DNA from: Bradyrhizobium sp. NP1
GTDB lineage: Bacteria > Pseudomonadota > Alphaproteobacteria > Rhizobiales > Xanthobacteraceae
Reading direction: 5' to 3'
DNA length: 64,000 nucleotides
Assembly (NCBI RefSeq): GCF_030378205.1
Contig: NZ_CP127385.1
Span: 2,954,001 to 3,018,000, forward strand
The notes below the pieces were generated by a model. It was not told the DNA's origin. It searched no databases and saw only the letters and a list, made by a program, of their open reading frames with translations. Made by a program: the position numbers and the translations under genes. Positions within the stretch are counted from its first letter, which is position 1. Each line of letters opens with the position of its first letter. This document shows, one piece after another, positions 16,309 to 25,126 of the stretch.

Positions 16309-18093
16309 ATGGCGAAGATGCGGGCGGTCGATGCGGCGGTGCGGATTCTCGAGCGGGAAGGTGTCGCGTGCGCCTTCGGCGTGCCCGGTGCGGCGATCAA
16401 TCCGCTCTATTCCGCGCTGAAAGCGCGGGGCTCGATCCGCCACATCCTGGCGCGCCATGTCGAGGGCGCCTCCCATATGGCGGAAGGCTTTACCCGCGCG
16501 AAAGCCGGCAATATCGGGGTCTGCATCGGCACCTCGGGACCGGCCGGCACCGACATGATCACCGGGCTCTACTCGGCGATCGCCGACTCCATCCCGATCC
16601 TCTGTATCACCGGGCAAGCGCCGCGCGCTCGTCTCTACAAGGAGGATTTCCAGGCCGTCGACATCGAGGCGATCGCGAAGCCCGTGACCAAATGGGCGGT
16701 GACGGTGCGCGAGCCCGCGCTGGTGCCCCGCGTGTTTAGCCAGGCGTTCCACGTGATGCGCTCGGGAAGGCCCGGCCCGGTGCTGATCGACCTGCCGCTC
16801 GACGTGCAGCTGGCCGAAATCGAGTTCGACGACGAAACCTACGCGCCGCTGCCGGTCTACAAGCCTGCGGCGACGTTGAAGCAGGTCGAAAAGGCGATGG
16901 CGATGCTCAACGCAGCCGAGCGCCCGCTGATCGTTGCCGGCGGCGGCGTCATCAATGCTGACGCGTCCGACCTTTTGGTCGCCTTCGCCGAAACCGTGAA
17001 CGTGCCCGTGATCCCGACGCTGATGGGCTGGGGCGCCATCCCCGATGACCATCCGCTGATGGCGGGCATGGCAGGCTTGCAGACCAGCCACCGCTACGGC
17101 AACGCCAATTTCCTGCAATCCGACTTCGTGCTCGGGATCGGCAACCGCTGGGCCAACCGGCATACCGGCTCGATCGAGACCTACACCAAGGGCAGGACCT
17201 TCGTGCATGTCGACATCGAGCCGACGCAGATTGGCCGTGTGTTCAATCCCGATCTCGGCATCGCGTCGGATGCGAAGGCGGCGCTCGAACTGTTCCTCGC
17301 GGTGGCGCGGGAGTGGCGCAAGGCAGGCAAGCTCAAGCCGCGCCAGGCGTGGCCGGCCGCCTGCCAGGAGCGCAAGCGCGCAATGCTGCGCAAAAGCCTG
17401 TTCGACGATATCCCGATCAAGCCGCAGCGGGTCTATCACGAGATGAACAAGGCGTTCGGCGACGATACCTGCTACGTCACGGTGATCGGACTGTCGCAGA
17501 TCGCCGGCGCCCAGTTCCTTCGCGTCCAGAAGCCGCGCCACTGGATCAATGCCGGGCAGGCGGGGCCGCTCGGCTGGACGCTGCCGGCGGCGCTCGGCGT
17601 GCGCGCGGCCGATCCGGAGCGGGAGATCGTCGCGCTCTCCGGCGACTACGACTTCCAGTTCCTGATCGAGGAGCTCGCGGTCGGCGCGCAGTTCAATCTC
17701 CCTTACATTCATGTGGTCGTGAACAATTCCTATCTCGGCCTGATCCGCCAGGCCCAGCGCGGCTTCGACATGGACTATCAGGTCCAGTTGTCGTTCGACA
17801 ACGTCAACGCGCCCGAGCTTGGCGGTTACGGCGTCGATCATGTCGCGGTCGCCGAAGGCCTCGGCTGCAAGGCGATCCGTGTCGTCGATCCCCACGATGC
17901 GCCGGCCGCGTTTGCGACTGCGCGCCAATGGATGGCGCAGTACCGCGTGCCCGTCGTGGTCGAGTTCATCCTCGAGCGCGTCACCAATATCGCGATGGGC
18001 AGCGAGATCGACAACGTCGTCGAGTTCGAGGAGGTCCTCGATCTGCCGCTCGACGAAGCCCCGACGCCCCAGGGCGAAATGGTCCCGGCGTGA
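16309..18093 (+). CDS. gcl: Glyoxylate carboligase (tartronate-semialdehyde synthase)
   Basis: A 594-residue ThDP enzyme joining two glyoxylates into tartronate semialdehyde with loss of CO2. Position 51 is valine ([14 protein letters not shown]), exactly where other ThDP enzymes have the catalytic glutamate; this Glu-to-Val change is diagnostic of glyoxylate carboligase (Val51 in E. coli). The ThDP/Mg motif is [20 protein letters not shown] with [10 protein letters not shown]. It starts a three-gene set with hyi (16 bp) and glxR (13 bp), which complete the glycerate pathway. Confidence 0.96.
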   Translation: MAKMRAVDAAVRILEREGVACAFGVPGAAINPLYSALKARGSIRHILARHVEGASHMAEGFTRAKAGNIGVCIGTSGPAGTDMITGLYSAIADSIPILCITGQAPRARLYKEDFQAVDIEAIAKPVTKWAVTVREPALVPRVFSQAFHVMRSGRPGPVLIDLPLDVQLAEIEFDDETYAPLPVYKPAATLKQVEKAMAMLNAAERPLIVAGGGVINADASDLLVAFAETVNVPVIPTLMGWGAIPDDHPLMAGMAGLQTSHRYGNANFLQSDFVLGIGNRWANRHTGSIETYTKGRTFVHVDIEPTQIGRVFNPDLGIASDAKAALELFLAVAREWRKAGKLKPRQAWPAACQERKRAMLRKSLFDDIPIKPQRVYHEMNKAFGDDTCYVTVIGLSQIAGAQFLRVQKPRHWINAGQAGPLGWTLPAALGVRAADPEREIVALSGDYDFQFLIEELAVGAQFNLPYIHVVVNNSYLGLIRQAQRGFDMDYQVQLSFDNVNAPELGGYGVDHVAVAEGLGCKAIRVVDPHDAPAAFATARQWMAQYRVPVVVEFILERVTNIAMGSEIDNVVEFEEVLDLPLDEAPTPQGEMVPA

Positions 18094-18109
18094 GCAAGCG
18101 GAGAAGGTC

Positions 18110-18895
18110 ATGCCGAAATTTGCCGCCAATCTCACCATGCTGTTTTCGGAGCTGCCGTTTCTCGATCGGTTCGCGGCGGCCAAGGCTTCCGGCTTTGCCG
18201 GCGTCGAATATCTCTTCCCCTACGAGTTCGAGAAGGCCGAGCTGCGCGAACAATTGCAGCGTCACGGACTAACTCAGGTGCTGCACAACCTGCCGGCGGG
18301 CAACTGGGCCGCCGGCGAGCGCGGCATCGCGATCATGCCTGATCGGGTCGAGGAGTTCCGTGACGGCGTGGCGCGCGCCATCGACTATGCGAGGGCGCTG
18401 GAATGCCGCCAGCTCAACTGCCTGGTTGGGATCGCGCCTGACGATTGCGATGTGTTCGAGCTCAACGAGGTGCTGGTCGGCAATCTGCGCTTTGCCGCGG
18501 ACGCACTGGCAAGGGAGCGGATCCGGCTGCTGATCGAGCCGATCAACACGATCGACATACCCGGCTTCTTCCTGAGCCGGACCGAGCAGGCGGCGCAGAT
18601 CATCGGCGAGGTCAGATCCAGCAACCTGTTCATTCAATATGACATCTACCACATGCAGGTGATGGAGGGCGATATCGCGCGCAGCCTGAACAGGCATCTC
18701 GCGCGCATCGCTCATGTGCAGCTTGCCGACAATCCCGGCCGCAATGAGCCGGGCACCGGCGAAATCAACTATCCGTTCCTGTTCCGTCATCTCGATTCGC
18801 TCGGCTATGGCGGCTGGGTCGGATGCGAATACAAGCCGCGAACGACGACGGTCGACGGCCTTGGCTGGTACGCGGCGCTGACGCGCGACACTTGA
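18110..18895 (+). CDS. hyi: Hydroxypyruvate isomerase
   Basis: A 261-residue TIM-barrel isomerase of the Hyi/xylose-isomerase-like family, interconverting hydroxypyruvate and tartronate semialdehyde. Expected metal/catalytic segments are IEPINTIDIPGFFLSRTEQA, FIQYDIYHMQVMEGD and WVGCEYKPR. The ATG at 18110, preceded by GGAGAAGG, is the right start; the open frame extends upstream into gcl without a ribosome site. It sits between gcl and glxR. Confidence 0.92.
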   Translation: MPKFAANLTMLFSELPFLDRFAAAKASGFAGVEYLFPYEFEKAELREQLQRHGLTQVLHNLPAGNWAAGERGIAIMPDRVEEFRDGVARAIDYARALECRQLNCLVGIAPDDCDVFELNEVLVGNLRFAADALARERIRLLIEPINTIDIPGFFLSRTEQAAQIIGEVRSSNLFIQYDIYHMQVMEGDIARSLNRHLARIAHVQLADNPGRNEPGTGEINYPFLFRHLDSLGYGGWVGCEYKPRTTTVDGLGWYAALTRDT

Positions 18896-18908
18896 AGGGA
18901 GCGTTGAC

Positions 18909-19841
18909 ATGATCGATATCGGCTTTATCGGCCTCGGCACCATGGGACGCCCGATGGCGGGCCATCTGCAGGCGGCGGGCCATCGACTCTTTCTGCACGA
19001 CACCGGCCCGATCGCGCCGGAGCTGGTTGCAGGCGGTGGCGTCGCCTGCCGCTCGGGCCGGGAGGTTGCCGAAGAATCCGATGTCGTCATTCTCATGGTG
19101 CCTGACACGCCGCATGTGGAAGCGGCCCTGTTCGGACCGAACGGCGTCGCCGAAGGCATTTCGAAAGGCAAGATCGTCGTCGACATGAGCTCGATCTCGC
19201 CGCTCGCGACCAAGGCGTTTGCAAAGCGGATCGAGGCGCTCGGCGCCGATTATCTGGACGCGCCGGTTTCCGGCGGCGAGGTGGGAGCGAAAGCGGCCAG
19301 CCTGACCATCATGGCCGGCGGATCGCAGCGCGCCTTTGATCGGGTGCAGCCGATCTTCGAGAAGATGGGGAAGAACATCACGCTGGTCGGCGGGCCCGGC
19401 GACGGGCAGACCACCAAGGTTGCCAACCAGATCATTGTGGCGCTGACCATCGAGGCGGTTGGCGAGGCGCTCTTGTTTGCGTCACGGGCCGGTGCTGATC
19501 CCGCGCTGGTGCGCAAGGCGCTGATGGGCGGCTTTGCGTCGTCGCGCATTCTCGAGGTGCATGGCGAGCGCATGGTGAAGCGGAATTTCGATCCGGGCTT
19601 TCGCATCGAGTTGCACCAGAAGGATCTCAGCCTGGCGCTCGACGGCGCACGCGCGCTTGGACTGTCGCTACCGAGCACGGCGGTTGCGCAACAGCTGTTC
19701 AGCTCATGCGTTGCCCATGGCGGACGCAATTGGGACCATTCGGCGATGGTGCGGGCGCTGGAAATGATGGCCGATCACGAGATCAGCGCCGCGAGCGATT
19801 CCGAGCGCGAGCCGCAGCGGAGCCGCATGCGGCAGGGATGA
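18909..19841 (+). CDS. glxR: 2-hydroxy-3-oxopropionate (tartronate semialdehyde) reductase
   Basis: A 310-residue beta-hydroxyacid dehydrogenase that reduces tartronate semialdehyde to D-glycerate with NAD(P)H. The N-terminal Rossmann motif is GFIGLGTMGRPMAGHL, the substrate loop YLDAPVSGGEVGAKAASLTI, and the catalytic lysine lies in GQTTKVANQIIV. It ends the gcl-hyi-glxR set. A glycerate kinase, needed to enter central metabolism, is not in the window. Confidence 0.93.
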   Translation: MIDIGFIGLGTMGRPMAGHLQAAGHRLFLHDTGPIAPELVAGGGVACRSGREVAEESDVVILMVPDTPHVEAALFGPNGVAEGISKGKIVVDMSSISPLATKAFAKRIEALGADYLDAPVSGGEVGAKAASLTIMAGGSQRAFDRVQPIFEKMGKNITLVGGPGDGQTTKVANQIIVALTIEAVGEALLFASRAGADPALVRKALMGGFASSRILEVHGERMVKRNFDPGFRIELHQKDLSLALDGARALGLSLPSTAVAQQLFSSCVAHGGRNWDHSAMVRALEMMADHEISAASDSEREPQRSRMRQG

Positions 19842-19865
19842 ACTTTCGCTCACCTCGAACAACAG

Positions 19866-19885
19866 CCCGCGGCAACTGCCGCGGG
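19866..19885. terminator. Terminator-like hairpin between glxR and the VanZ gene
   Basis: An 8-bp GC stem (19866-19873 with 19878-19885) with an AACT loop is followed on the + strand by GTTCTTG. The T run is short, so strength is uncertain. It lies between two convergent genes. Confidence 0.6.
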
Positions 19886-19894
19886 GTTCTTGCG

Positions 19895-20254
19895 TTACGA
19901 TGCGGCGCGCGATTGACGCCAGCGGTCCATGCTCCAGTCCAGTCCGGCGGCGACGACGAAGCCGGCGGAGGCGGCAAGCGCATCGACGACGAAATCTTCC
20001 AGCCGCGCGTGGCGGCCCGGTGCCCACAGCTGCAGGAGCTCGAGGATGCCGATCACCACGACCGCGATCAGCGACACGTTGAAGCGGTGTCGCCGATAGG
20101 CAAGGCCGAAGGCGATCCCGACCAGGACGAAGGCAAGCGCGTGCTCGCCGTCCTGGCCCAGCGGCGAATGCGGCCGAAGGCTCGCGGGACCGAGGGTTGC
20201 GAAGGTGACGGCGGCCGCGAGCAGCCAGGCGGAAAGACGCAGGAACAGGTTCAT
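19895..20254 (-). CDS. VanZ-family small membrane protein
   Basis: A 119-residue protein with three to four hydrophobic helices: LSAWLLAAAVTFATLGPASL, HALAFVLVGIAFGLAY, SLIAVVVIGILELLQLWAPG and ALAASAGFVVAAGLDW. The GQDGEHALAF and LELLQLWAPGRHARLEDF elements are typical of VanZ-like proteins, whose role outside teicoplanin resistance is not known. I take MNLFLRL at 20254 as the start because the frame upstream belongs to the other strand's context and shows no family similarity. It converges on glxR. Confidence 0.8.
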   Translation of the reverse strand: MNLFLRLSAWLLAAAVTFATLGPASLRPHSPLGQDGEHALAFVLVGIAFGLAYRRHRFNVSLIAVVVIGILELLQLWAPGRHARLEDFVVDALAASAGFVVAAGLDWSMDRWRQSRAAS

Positions 20255-20298
20255 CCCTGCCGGATAGCATGGAACGCCGAAATTGGGGTTAAGAAAGA

Positions 20299-20907
20299 TC
20301 AGAGAGGTTGTCGCACCCCGAGCCCCAGCATGAAGCGTTCCCTGATCTGGACGGGGTCCCGGCGCGTGGTTCCGACCCCCGGCTTGTCGTCGATCCGCAC
20401 CGCGATCAGGCTCGGGCCCGCCGTCGACAGCGACCGCTCGACCAGGCGCTCGAAATCCTCCTCGTCCGCGGCCCAGGCGCTGTCGGCAAGGCCGCTTCCG
20501 GCGGCGATCGCGACAATGTCCGCCGCCGCCGCGGCCGGCGTCGGCTGGCCGCCGGTGATCTGGTAGATGCCGTTGTCCATCACGATCAGGGTGAGGTTTT
20601 CCGGCGCCAGCGTCGCGATGGTCGAAAGCGATCCGAGCTGCATCAACAGCGAGCCGTCGCCTTCGAGCGCGACCACGCGCCGTGTCGGCTGCGCCAGCGC
20701 CACGCCGAGTGCGATCGGAAACGCAAGCCCCATGCTGCCCAGCATGTAGAAATTCTGCGGGCGGTGACCGGCCGCCCACAGGTCGAAATTGGTGTTGCCG
20801 ATGCCGCCGATCACAGCTTCCTCGCTCTTCAACCTGGCGACGAGGCGCGAGGTGAGGTCGAAACGGTTCATCACCTTGGTGTTGCGATTGGTGCCGTTCG
20901 TGCTCAT
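20299..20907 (-). CDS. ThDP-dependent decarboxylase, beta (C-terminal-type) subunit; sulfopyruvate decarboxylase-like
   Basis: A 202-residue protein corresponding to the ThDP/Mg-binding half of 2-oxoacid decarboxylases. The cofactor motif is LEGDGSLLMQLGSLSTIATL ending at IVMDNGIYQITGGQ, preceded by FYMLGSMGLAFPIALGVALA. Size and split architecture match sulfopyruvate decarboxylase ComE and phosphonopyruvate decarboxylase relatives. The partner half lies 8 bp upstream on the same strand. The likely reaction is decarboxylation of a sulfo-, phosphono- or related 3-substituted pyruvate to an aldehyde; the exact substrate is not determined. Start is MSTNGTN at 20907. Confidence 0.8.
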   Translation of the reverse strand: MSTNGTNRNTKVMNRFDLTSRLVARLKSEEAVIGGIGNTNFDLWAAGHRPQNFYMLGSMGLAFPIALGVALAQPTRRVVALEGDGSLLMQLGSLSTIATLAPENLTLIVMDNGIYQITGGQPTPAAAAADIVAIAAGSGLADSAWAADEEDFERLVERSLSTAGPSLIAVRIDDKPGVGTTRRDPVQIRERFMLGLGVRQPL

Positions 20908-20915
20908 GCGATCGC

Positions 20916-21497
20916 TCACTTGTCGAACACCTTGCCGCCGGTGAGAAGTGGCGAGAGGATCAGCGCCACCGGCGCCTGCGTGGTGACGGCCTGCTTGATC
21001 GAGCGGTCGGCGATGAATTCGAGCTCGTCGAGCCGGGTGATGGTGTGATGCTCCATCGCCAGCGAGTCCAGCACGGGCCGCATGGTCCGGCACACCAGCG
21101 ACTGGCCGTAGTTGAACTCGCCGAGCGTGCCGCGCTCGGAGACGATCATGATCAGCGGGATCTGGTAGGGTATCGCGAGCGAAGCCAGCACATTGGCGAG
21201 CGTCGCAAAGCCCGATGTCTGCATCAGCACGGCGCCGCGCACGCCGCCCATCCAGGCGCCGGAGACGATGCCGACGGCTTCCTCCTCGCGCGCGGTCGCG
21301 AACGTCGTGAAATGGGAATCCGCGTGCAGGCTCTTGATCAGGGGCGTCAGCACGCGGTCGGGGACGTAGGGAACGAGCCTGACCTCGTTGCGCTTGAGCG
21401 TCCGCAGCACGATTGCGTGCCAGCTCTGCTCCGAAGCCGGGTTCGGATTTGGCTCCCGAGAGGCTTCGGGCGAGGTGGGTGCCCCGGCGACCGCCAT
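20916..21497 (-). CDS. ThDP-dependent decarboxylase, alpha (N-terminal-type) subunit; sulfopyruvate decarboxylase-like
   Basis: A 193-residue protein equivalent to the pyrimidine-binding half of a split ThDP decarboxylase. The activating glutamate is in FATAREEEAVGIVSGAWMGG, followed by AVLMQTSGFATLANVLASLA, the hallmark segment of the sulfopyruvate/phosphonopyruvate decarboxylase group. It is joined to the beta subunit by 8 bp, so the pair is one operon. It is divergent from the TctC-type binding protein at 21666, with 168 bp in between that should hold both promoters. Confidence 0.8.
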   Translation of the reverse strand: MAVAGAPTSPEASREPNPNPASEQSWHAIVLRTLKRNEVRLVPYVPDRVLTPLIKSLHADSHFTTFATAREEEAVGIVSGAWMGGVRGAVLMQTSGFATLANVLASLAIPYQIPLIMIVSERGTLGEFNYGQSLVCRTMRPVLDSLAMEHHTITRLDELEFIADRSIKQAVTTQAPVALILSPLLTGGKVFDK

Positions 21498-21665
21498 GTT
21501 GCTCTCCCTGTTCTCCCGCGACGCTTTGGCTGGCGCCGTCTGCGGCCGAACTTGACGCGACCGGCGGGATTGTCAACATGCCGGCGCTGCAACCCCCTAG
21601 AGCTGCGCGACAGGGCGCTGTCGCGCAGGCGTATGACGGAAGCGCCGGATGCCGGGAGGATCGTC

Positions 21666-22631
21666 ATGGGCAGGTGGTTGTTGGCCGCCGTTGTGGCCGC
21701 GATGATGCTGGCCGGCCCGTCAACCGCATCCGCGCAAGCCTTTCCGTCCAGGCCGGTGCATATCTTCGTGCCTTATGCCGCCGGCGGTGGCGTCGATATT
21801 CTGGCGCGAACGCTCGCCGACGTGGTGTCGCGGCAGTGGGGCCAGACCGTCGTGGTCGAGAACCGGCCGGGAGCGGGTGGGGTGGTTGCCTCGCAGGCGC
21901 TGGCCTCGTCGCCGCCGGACGGCTATGCGCTGATCGTGGTCGCCTCGGGTCACGCCACTAACGCCTTCCTTTATCCTAAGCTGCCCTACGACACCTTCAG
22001 GGACTTCACGCCGATCGCGCTGCTCGCTTCGTCGCCGAACATCCTGCTGGTGCGTGCCGACTCCCCGTTCAGGACGGTTGCCGACGTGATCGCGCAGGCG
22101 AAAGCGAAGCCCGGCAGCCTGTCCTTTGCGCATGCGGGCACGGGCACCTCGACCCATCTCGCCGGCGAGCTGTTGAAGAGCCTGGCCAGGATCGACATCG
22201 AGGCGATTCCTTATAAAGGCGGCGCGCCCGCGATCAACGATCTCCTGGGCGGGCAGATTCCGATGTCGTTCAACAACGGCCCTGAATCGGTCGGACAGCT
22301 CCACGCCGGCACGGTGCGTGCGCTCGCGGTTACGACCGCGGCGCGGGCGCCGTTCCTGCCCGACGTGCCGAGCATGAGCGAGACCGTGCCGGGCTATGAC
22401 ACCGAGGTGTGGTGGGGCTTGCTGGCGCCGGCCGGCATGGCGAGCGATCTCGTCGCAAAGCTGTCGCATGATTTTGTTGCCGCTCTTGCCACCGAGGCCG
22501 TGAAGGAACGGCTCAGCAAGCTCGGTGCGCAGCCGATCGGCAGCTCGCCGCAGGCTTTCGACGCCAAGATCCATGCCGACTATGAGAAATGGGGCCCGAT
22601 CATCAAGGCCGCCGGCATCAAGGCTGAATGA
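21666..22631 (+). CDS. Tripartite tricarboxylate transporter binding protein (TctC/Bug family)
   Basis: A 321-residue periplasmic binding protein with a signal peptide (WLLAAVVAAMMLAGPSTASA) and the Bug-family signature FPSRPVHIFVPYAAGGGVDI with VVENRPGAGG. Members present carboxylates or sulfonated carboxylates to TctAB-type membrane proteins; no such membrane genes are nearby. GGGAGGA five nt before the ATG at 21666 fixes the start; the long upstream frame is antisense to the decarboxylase genes. The dehydrogenase gene follows with overlapping ATGA or a 38-bp gap depending on its start. Confidence 0.9.
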   Translation: MGRWLLAAVVAAMMLAGPSTASAQAFPSRPVHIFVPYAAGGGVDILARTLADVVSRQWGQTVVVENRPGAGGVVASQALASSPPDGYALIVVASGHATNAFLYPKLPYDTFRDFTPIALLASSPNILLVRADSPFRTVADVIAQAKAKPGSLSFAHAGTGTSTHLAGELLKSLARIDIEAIPYKGGAPAINDLLGGQIPMSFNNGPESVGQLHAGTVRALAVTTAARAPFLPDVPSMSETVPGYDTEVWWGLLAPAGMASDLVAKLSHDFVAALATEAVKERLSKLGAQPIGSSPQAFDAKIHADYEKWGPIIKAAGIKAE

Positions 22632-22669
22632 TTTCGCCGGAAAAAAATTCCCAACCCGAAAGGTCGTCA

Positions 22670-23719
22670 ATGTCCGTCAACAACAAGCGTGTGTTCTATG
22701 TCAAATATCTCGCGCATCCGATCTATGAGAAGATCCTGAGAGCCCGCGCCGACGTGCGGCTCGACCGGCTAGAGAACGAAAGTCCCGACGATGTCTCTGC
22801 GCCCGTTCTCGCGGCCGCGCATGCCTATCAGATCGGGGCGGCGCGCGACGAACTCGCCCGCCATTTCCATGTCGATGCCGACCTGTTGCGGCGTGCGCCG
22901 AACCTCCTGATCGTCTCCAGCAATGGCGCCGGCTACGATCCCGTCGATGTCGAGGCCTGCACCGCGGCCGGCGTGCTCGTCGTCAACCAGTCGGGCGGCA
23001 ACGCCAACTCGGTCGCCGAGCATGCGCTGGCGATGATGCTCACGCTGTCGAAGCGGATCATCGGGGCGGATCGTGCGCTGCGCCGCGAGCACAATGTCGA
23101 TCGCAACGCGCTGATCGGCAATGAGGTGTCGGGCAAGACCGTTGGCATCATCGGGCTCGGCAATGTCGGCCGCCGCATCGCCGAGCTCTGCCGCGGCCTG
23201 TTGCGCATGAACGTGCTCGCTTACGATCCCTATCTCTCCGCAACCGAGATGGCGACGCGCGGCGGCGAGAAGGTCGAGCTCGACGATCTCCTGCGCCGCT
23301 CCGATTTCGTGTCAATCAGTTGCCCCCTGACCAAGGAGAGCCGCGGCATGATCAGCGCGCGCCAGTTTGCGCTGATGCAGCCGCACGCCTTCCTTGTCAC
23401 CACCGCGCGCGGCTTCATCCACGACGAAGCGGCGCTGTACGAAGCCTTGCGCGACAGGCGGATTGCCGGCGCCGGCCTCGACGTCTGGTCCAAGGAGCCG
23501 CCGCCGCCGGATCATCCGCTGCTGCAATTCGACAATGTGCTGGCGAGCCCGCATACCGCCGGCGTTACCCGCGAGGCGCGCGAGAATATGGGCCGGATTG
23601 CGGCCGAGCAGATCCTTGACGCGCTCGATGGCAAGCGGCCGCCGCGCGTCGTCAATCCGGAGGTCTGGCCGGATTTTTCCCGGCGGTTCGAGCGCGCCTT
23701 CGGCGTCAAGCCGGGCTAG
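22670..23719 (+). CDS. D-isomer-specific 2-hydroxyacid dehydrogenase
   Basis: A 349-residue NAD-dependent dehydrogenase of the phosphoglycerate dehydrogenase type. The Rossmann motif is TVGIIGLGNVGRRIAELCRG, the substrate-binding segment SNGAGYDPVDV with GGNANSVAEHALAMML, and the catalytic Arg, Glu and His are in TTARGFIHDEA, GLDVWSKEPP and LASPHTAG. With a sulfopyruvate-decarboxylase-like pair and a TTT binding protein it recalls the sulfolactate pathway, where a family member (SlcC) oxidises sulfolactate to sulfopyruvate. That assignment is inference. The ATG at 22670 has GAAAGG upstream; the ATG at 22628, overlapping the previous stop, is possible. Confidence 0.85.
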   Translation: MSVNNKRVFYVKYLAHPIYEKILRARADVRLDRLENESPDDVSAPVLAAAHAYQIGAARDELARHFHVDADLLRRAPNLLIVSSNGAGYDPVDVEACTAAGVLVVNQSGGNANSVAEHALAMMLTLSKRIIGADRALRREHNVDRNALIGNEVSGKTVGIIGLGNVGRRIAELCRGLLRMNVLAYDPYLSATEMATRGGEKVELDDLLRRSDFVSISCPLTKESRGMISARQFALMQPHAFLVTTARGFIHDEAALYEALRDRRIAGAGLDVWSKEPPPPDHPLLQFDNVLASPHTAGVTREARENMGRIAAEQILDALDGKRPPRVVNPEVWPDFSRRFERAFGVKPG

Positions 23720-24411
23720 CAGCCGGGGCCCCCGAAGGCTTCAACCACCACATCGGGGCGGATGATCGAAAAGAAGATTTTGATCGCCGGGAGCCTGTTT
23801 CGGACAACAAAGCCATCGTCTCCGGCGGCTTGCGCAAAGCGGCCATTGCTATTTTTCCACGCCGCTCGACAGGCGCCCTGCCAGAGGCCATTTTTCGTTG
23901 CAGATCATGGTGTTGTCGGCAGCTCTTGCGCCGGCGACGGAAGAGAAATCGGTCATGCAACGGATCAATTCACTGCTGCGCCAGGCGCCGTCCCGCATCC
24001 GGCAAAGGCTTGCCGAGATCGTCGCCATTGCGGCGGAAAGCCTGCCCTCGGCAGGCGCTTAAAGACCAGCGCCAGTTCCGCACGTTGGCACCCCCTTCGT
24101 TGCGGGGGCCACACACCGTCGCTCTTTTTTGTTTTGCTCGCAGCCCGGTTTGTCGGCATTCGGCTGACAGCTCGACGACGTGCGGAAGCAGCGTGCGATG
24201 CCAGCCCGCCGTAGCGATTGATCGCCTTCCAACCGACCAGCGAGGCGAAGCCGCCGTGGCAATCTGACCCTTTCGGAGCCGGCGATAAGAACCGTCGGCC
24301 TGGGCACGCGTTGTGCCAGCGCATCGGTGTTCCATGACGCGCACGGAACCGGCCGGGACGACTAGGCCAACACCGCGCGTCCGCGGACACAAGCAACGAA
24401 AGGGTGATGCC
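23720..24411. other. Largely gene-free region before the DUF892 gene
   Basis: Open frames here overlap on both strands without family-like sequence. The only candidate is a 35-codon frame at 23955-24062 (separate entry). A GC hairpin with a 5-bp C/G core (24090-24094 with 24103-24107) is followed after about 14 nt by TTTTTTG and may end a transcript on the + strand. Confidence 0.5.
23955..24062 (+). CDS. Possible 35-residue peptide
   Basis: ATG at 23955 to TAA at 24062 encodes a helical-looking peptide starting MQRINSLLRQAPSRIRQRLA and ending ESLPSAGA. GGAAGAGAAA lies upstream at a rather long spacing, and a hairpin follows about 25 nt after the stop. There is no recognised family, and the call rests only on these weak signals. 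Confidence 0.3.
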   Translation: MQRINSLLRQAPSRIRQRLAEIVAIAAESLPSAGA

Positions 24412-24906
24412 ATGCAGATCAATAATCTCAGGGACATGTACGTCGCCGAGCTGCAGGAACTCGTCAGTGTGGAGCAAATGCTCGGCCAGGCGCTGAGCCG
24501 GATGGCCGAGATCGCCTCGCACCCGTCGCTGAAGGATGCGTTCGAACGGCATCAGCGCGAAACAGTTGCGCAGGACCAACGGCTGCGCGCGATCCTGGAG
24601 AAGCATGGGGTGGATCACGAAGCGCATACGGACCAGGCCATGCAGGCGCTGATTCAGGAGACCGCCAAGATGGTCGCGATCCTGCAAGGTGACGATCTGC
24701 GCGACGCCGGCCTGCTCGCTTCGGCGCAAAAGCTCGAACATTACGAGATCGCCGCCTATGGCAGCGCCGCGGCGCTCGCCGGCCAGCTCGACCTGCGCGA
24801 CGACCAGCGCATGCTGCACGACAGCCTGGAGGAGGAGAAGCGAGCCGATGCGACGCTGACCGCGCTTGCCAAGGGCGAGATCAATCAGGACGCGCTCGCC
24901 GCCTAG
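24412..24906 (+). CDS. DUF892 / YciE-type ferritin-like protein
   Basis: A 164-residue all-helical protein starting MQINNLRDMYVAELQELVSV with the repeated glutamate/histidine pattern of ferritin-like four-helix bundles (EQMLGQALSRM, HQRETVAQDQRL, KLEHYEIAAYGSAAALA, DSLEEEKRAD). DUF892 proteins are linked to general stress responses; metal binding is inferred from the fold. AAAGGGTGATGCC before the ATG at 24412 marks the start. It appears monocistronic. Confidence 0.85.
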   Translation: MQINNLRDMYVAELQELVSVEQMLGQALSRMAEIASHPSLKDAFERHQRETVAQDQRLRAILEKHGVDHEAHTDQAMQALIQETAKMVAILQGDDLRDAGLLASAQKLEHYEIAAYGSAAALAGQLDLRDDQRMLHDSLEEEKRADATLTALAKGEINQDALAA

Positions 24907-25126
24907 CGAGGCGGTAGCGCCTCGCGCCGGCAACGGACACAATGGCCGGTCGACGATTGCTGAGCCCCCCGGTGAGCGGTGGGGCGGGCTGAACGGGAAA
25001 GTGCTTGGACGCCAAAGCAATCAAACAAGTACTTGCCTCGGCCCATATCGCGTGCAATCTTTTCGCAAAAGTCGCGCTCGGCGACATTTTCTTTCCCCGA
25101 CTCTCCTTGTGATCGAGGAGTGCAAG

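Noticed and set aside
15773..16420. 215-codon + strand frame before gcl
   Set aside because: No ribosome site or family-like sequence. It overlaps the start of gcl in another phase and lies in repeat-like DNA.
16294..18183. 629-codon minus-strand frame opposite gcl
   Set aside because: Antisense shadow of glyoxylate carboligase, which has diagnostic active-site residues.
20299..21579. Single long ThDP protein covering both decarboxylase subunits
   Set aside because: The upstream part is out of phase with the alpha subunit. Two separate genes with an 8-bp gap and correct motifs in different frames explain the region.
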